Source of the DNA: Ignavibacteriota bacterium | GTDB lineage: Bacteria > Bacteroidota > UBA10030 > UBA6906 | Assembly: GCA_003161755.1 (NCBI GenBank) | Contig: PMNP01000184.1 | Span: forward strand, 1 to 6,584 | Direction: 5' to 3' | DNA length: 6,584 bases | Shown: in pieces, positions 5,532-6,584 of the stretch | How the letters are laid out: each line of letters starts with the position of its first letter | Numbering within the stretch: position 1 is the stretch's first letter | Program-made: the position numbers and the translations under genes | The notes under the pieces: model-generated | What the model saw: the letters and a program-made list of their open reading frames with translations, nothing else | Told to the model about the DNA's origin: nothing | Databases searched by the model: none

Positions 5532-6143
5532 ATGTTGAATGTTGCCGTTTTCGGTTCGGGACGCGGGTCAAACTTCCAGGCAATCCTGACGGCCATTCGG
5601 CAAGGCGCGCTGCACGGCGTACAGATCCGCTTCGTGTTGAGCAACAACTCGGGTGCGGGCATTCTGGACATTGCCCGCGCAAATCTCATTCCTGCGATTC
5701 ATCTCAGCGAGAAGAAGTTCTCATCGCAAGGCGAGTATGTTGAGGCACTTTTCGCATTGCTCAGAGAGTATCACGTCGATTGTATTGTCCTTGCGGGATT
5801 TATGAAGAATGTTCCGTCATCCGTTGTCGCGAAGTACCGCGGCAGGATGCTGAACATTCATCCCGCGCTCCTGCCGAAGTTCGGCGGGAATGGTATGTAC
5901 GGGATGCGTGTGCATGAAGCGGTGATTGCGGCAGGAGAAAAGGAAAGCGGCGCTACTGTGCATTTTGTCGACGAACTATACGATCACGGCGAAATCCTCC
6001 TCCAGGAACGAATTCCCGTCCTGTTCGGCGATACTCCAGAGACTCTCGCAGCCCGCGTCCTTGAAGTGGAACATGCTTTGTTCCCCAAGGCGTTGCAACT
6101 TCTTGTGACCAGACTGCTTGTCGAAAAAGGAACCATCGTGTGA
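5532..6143 (+). CDS. purN: Phosphoribosylglycinamide formyltransferase (GAR transformylase)
   Basis: This enzyme transfers the formyl group from 10-formyltetrahydrofolate to glycinamide ribonucleotide, the third step of IMP synthesis. The protein (203 aa) opens with MLNVAVFGSGRGSNFQAI, whose GRGSN (10-14) is the phosphate-binding loop. Catalytic residues are visible as N108 and H110 in MLNIHPALLP (106-115) and D147 in HFVDELYDHGEIL (144-156). The stretch KFGGNGMYGMRVHEAV (116-131) is a variant of the usual GxxAHxxA region and resembles forms in the Bacteroidota/Chlorobi group. I chose ATG 5532 because it begins the first beta strand and has GGGA just upstream; a GTG at 5520, four codons earlier, lacks a Shine-Dalgarno site. 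purH follows 58 bp later and acts further on in the same pathway, so the two probably form one operon. Confidence 0.96.
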   Translation: MLNVAVFGSGRGSNFQAILTAIRQGALHGVQIRFVLSNNSGAGILDIARANLIPAIHLSEKKFSSQGEYVEALFALLREYHVDCIVLAGFMKNVPSSVVAKYRGRMLNIHPALLPKFGGNGMYGMRVHEAVIAAGEKESGATVHFVDELYDHGEILLQERIPVLFGDTPETLAARVLEVEHALFPKALQLLVTRLLVEKGTIV

Positions 6144-6190
6144 AGTGCGTTTGGTGGTCCACCTACAACAATCCTCCTGACCATCCCAGC

Positions 6191-6196
6191 AGGGAG
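6191..6196 (+). promoter_or_regulatory. Ribosome binding site of purH, supports GTG start
   Basis: AGGGAG ends 5 nt before GTG 6202. No in-frame ATG near the conserved SVSDK opening offers an alternative, so this site decides the start. Confidence 0.75.
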
Positions 6197-6201
6197 AATA
6201 C

Positions 6202-6584
6202 GTGATTCACATTCATCGCGCCCTGCTCAGCGTTTCAGACAAGCGCGGACTGATCGAATTCGCGCGAGCGTTGCACAGTTTTGGCGTGGAGATACTTTCC
6301 ACCGGCTCGTCCCATGCAACACTTCAGGAGCAGGGCATACCCGCGCGGCAGGTCTCGGATGTTACGGGATTTCCTGAAATCCTCGATGGAAGAGTGAAGA
6401 CCTTGCATCCGCTGATCCATGGAGCGTTGCTTTCGGTCGACGATAACCCCAGCCATCAAGCCCAGAGTAAGGCGCATGGGATTGAACCGATCGAATTGGT
6501 CGTGGTCAACCTCTATCCCTTCGAGGCCACCGTCGCCAAGCCGGATTGCGGCCTGGAGGACGCCATCGAGAACATCGACATCGG
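6202..6584 (+). CDS. purH: Bifunctional AICAR formyltransferase / IMP cyclohydrolase, N-terminal part only
   Basis: The first 127 codons of PurH are present; the window ends inside the gene. This part is the MGS-like IMP cyclohydrolase domain, which closes the ring of FAICAR to make IMP. Visible signatures are [12 protein letters not shown] (6-17), [22 protein letters not shown] (53-74) with the conserved K66, and [19 protein letters not shown] (93-111). ENIDIG at the edge is the usual start of the next conserved motif. One difference from the common form is STGSS (33-37), where STGGT is more usual. The AICAR transformylase half (about 380 residues) must lie downstream. Translation starts at GTG. 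Confidence 0.95.
   Translation, partial: MIHIHRALLSVSDKRGLIEFARALHSFGVEILSTGSSHATLQEQGIPARQVSDVTGFPEILDGRVKTLHPLIHGALLSVDDNPSHQAQSKAHGIEPIELVVVNLYPFEATVAKPDCGLEDAIENIDI

Noticed and set aside
6153..6163. GGTGG-T-CCACC inverted repeat between purN and purH
   Set aside because: The centre is one base, too small for an RNA hairpin with the full arms, and no U-tract follows. No evidence that it separates the two pur genes.

Overview
The window looks like chromosomal DNA from a moderately GC-rich bacterium. Clear Shine-Dalgarno sequences (AAGGAGG, GGAGG, AGGGAG) and a textbook sigma-70 promoter (TTGACA, 17 bp, TATTAT) are visible. The PurN variant motif GMYGMRVHEAV recalls the Bacteroidota/Ignavibacteria/Chlorobi (FCB) group, but this is only a hint and no marker in the window settles the taxonomy.

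The left part (1-4341) is all on the minus strand and should be read from right to left. A small protein with a GNAT-like acetyltransferase motif (3829-4341) ends just before a strong promoter and a perfect inverted-repeat operator. These drive a compact arsenic operon: arsR (3385-3723), arsM (2524-3357 or 3378), and a fused gene encoding an ArsN-type GNAT acetyltransferase joined to a thioredoxin-type arsenate reductase (1646-2506). After an 85 bp gap come an ABC ATPase (643-1560) and an overlapping ABC-2 type membrane permease (1-646), cut by the window edge. Together these look like a two-gene exporter.

The arsenic genes form a readable pathway. ArsR senses As(III), the ArsC half reduces As(V) to As(III), and ArsM methylates As(III) with S-adenosylmethionine. 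The GNAT half may acetylate an arsenical or a related toxin, but its substrate cannot be told from sequence. No Acr3, ArsB or other dedicated arsenite efflux gene lies in the window. The operon may therefore rely on methylation, on a pump encoded elsewhere or, speculatively, on the downstream ABC exporter.

The right part (4499-6584) is on the plus strand and is housekeeping in character: a peptidase-family-S66 LD-carboxypeptidase, then purN and the start of purH, two purine biosynthesis enzymes. The 157 bp gap at 4342-4498 separates the two divergent blocks and must carry promoters for both sides, though only weak matches can be seen. No RNA gene, CRISPR array, insertion sequence or attachment site was recognised.
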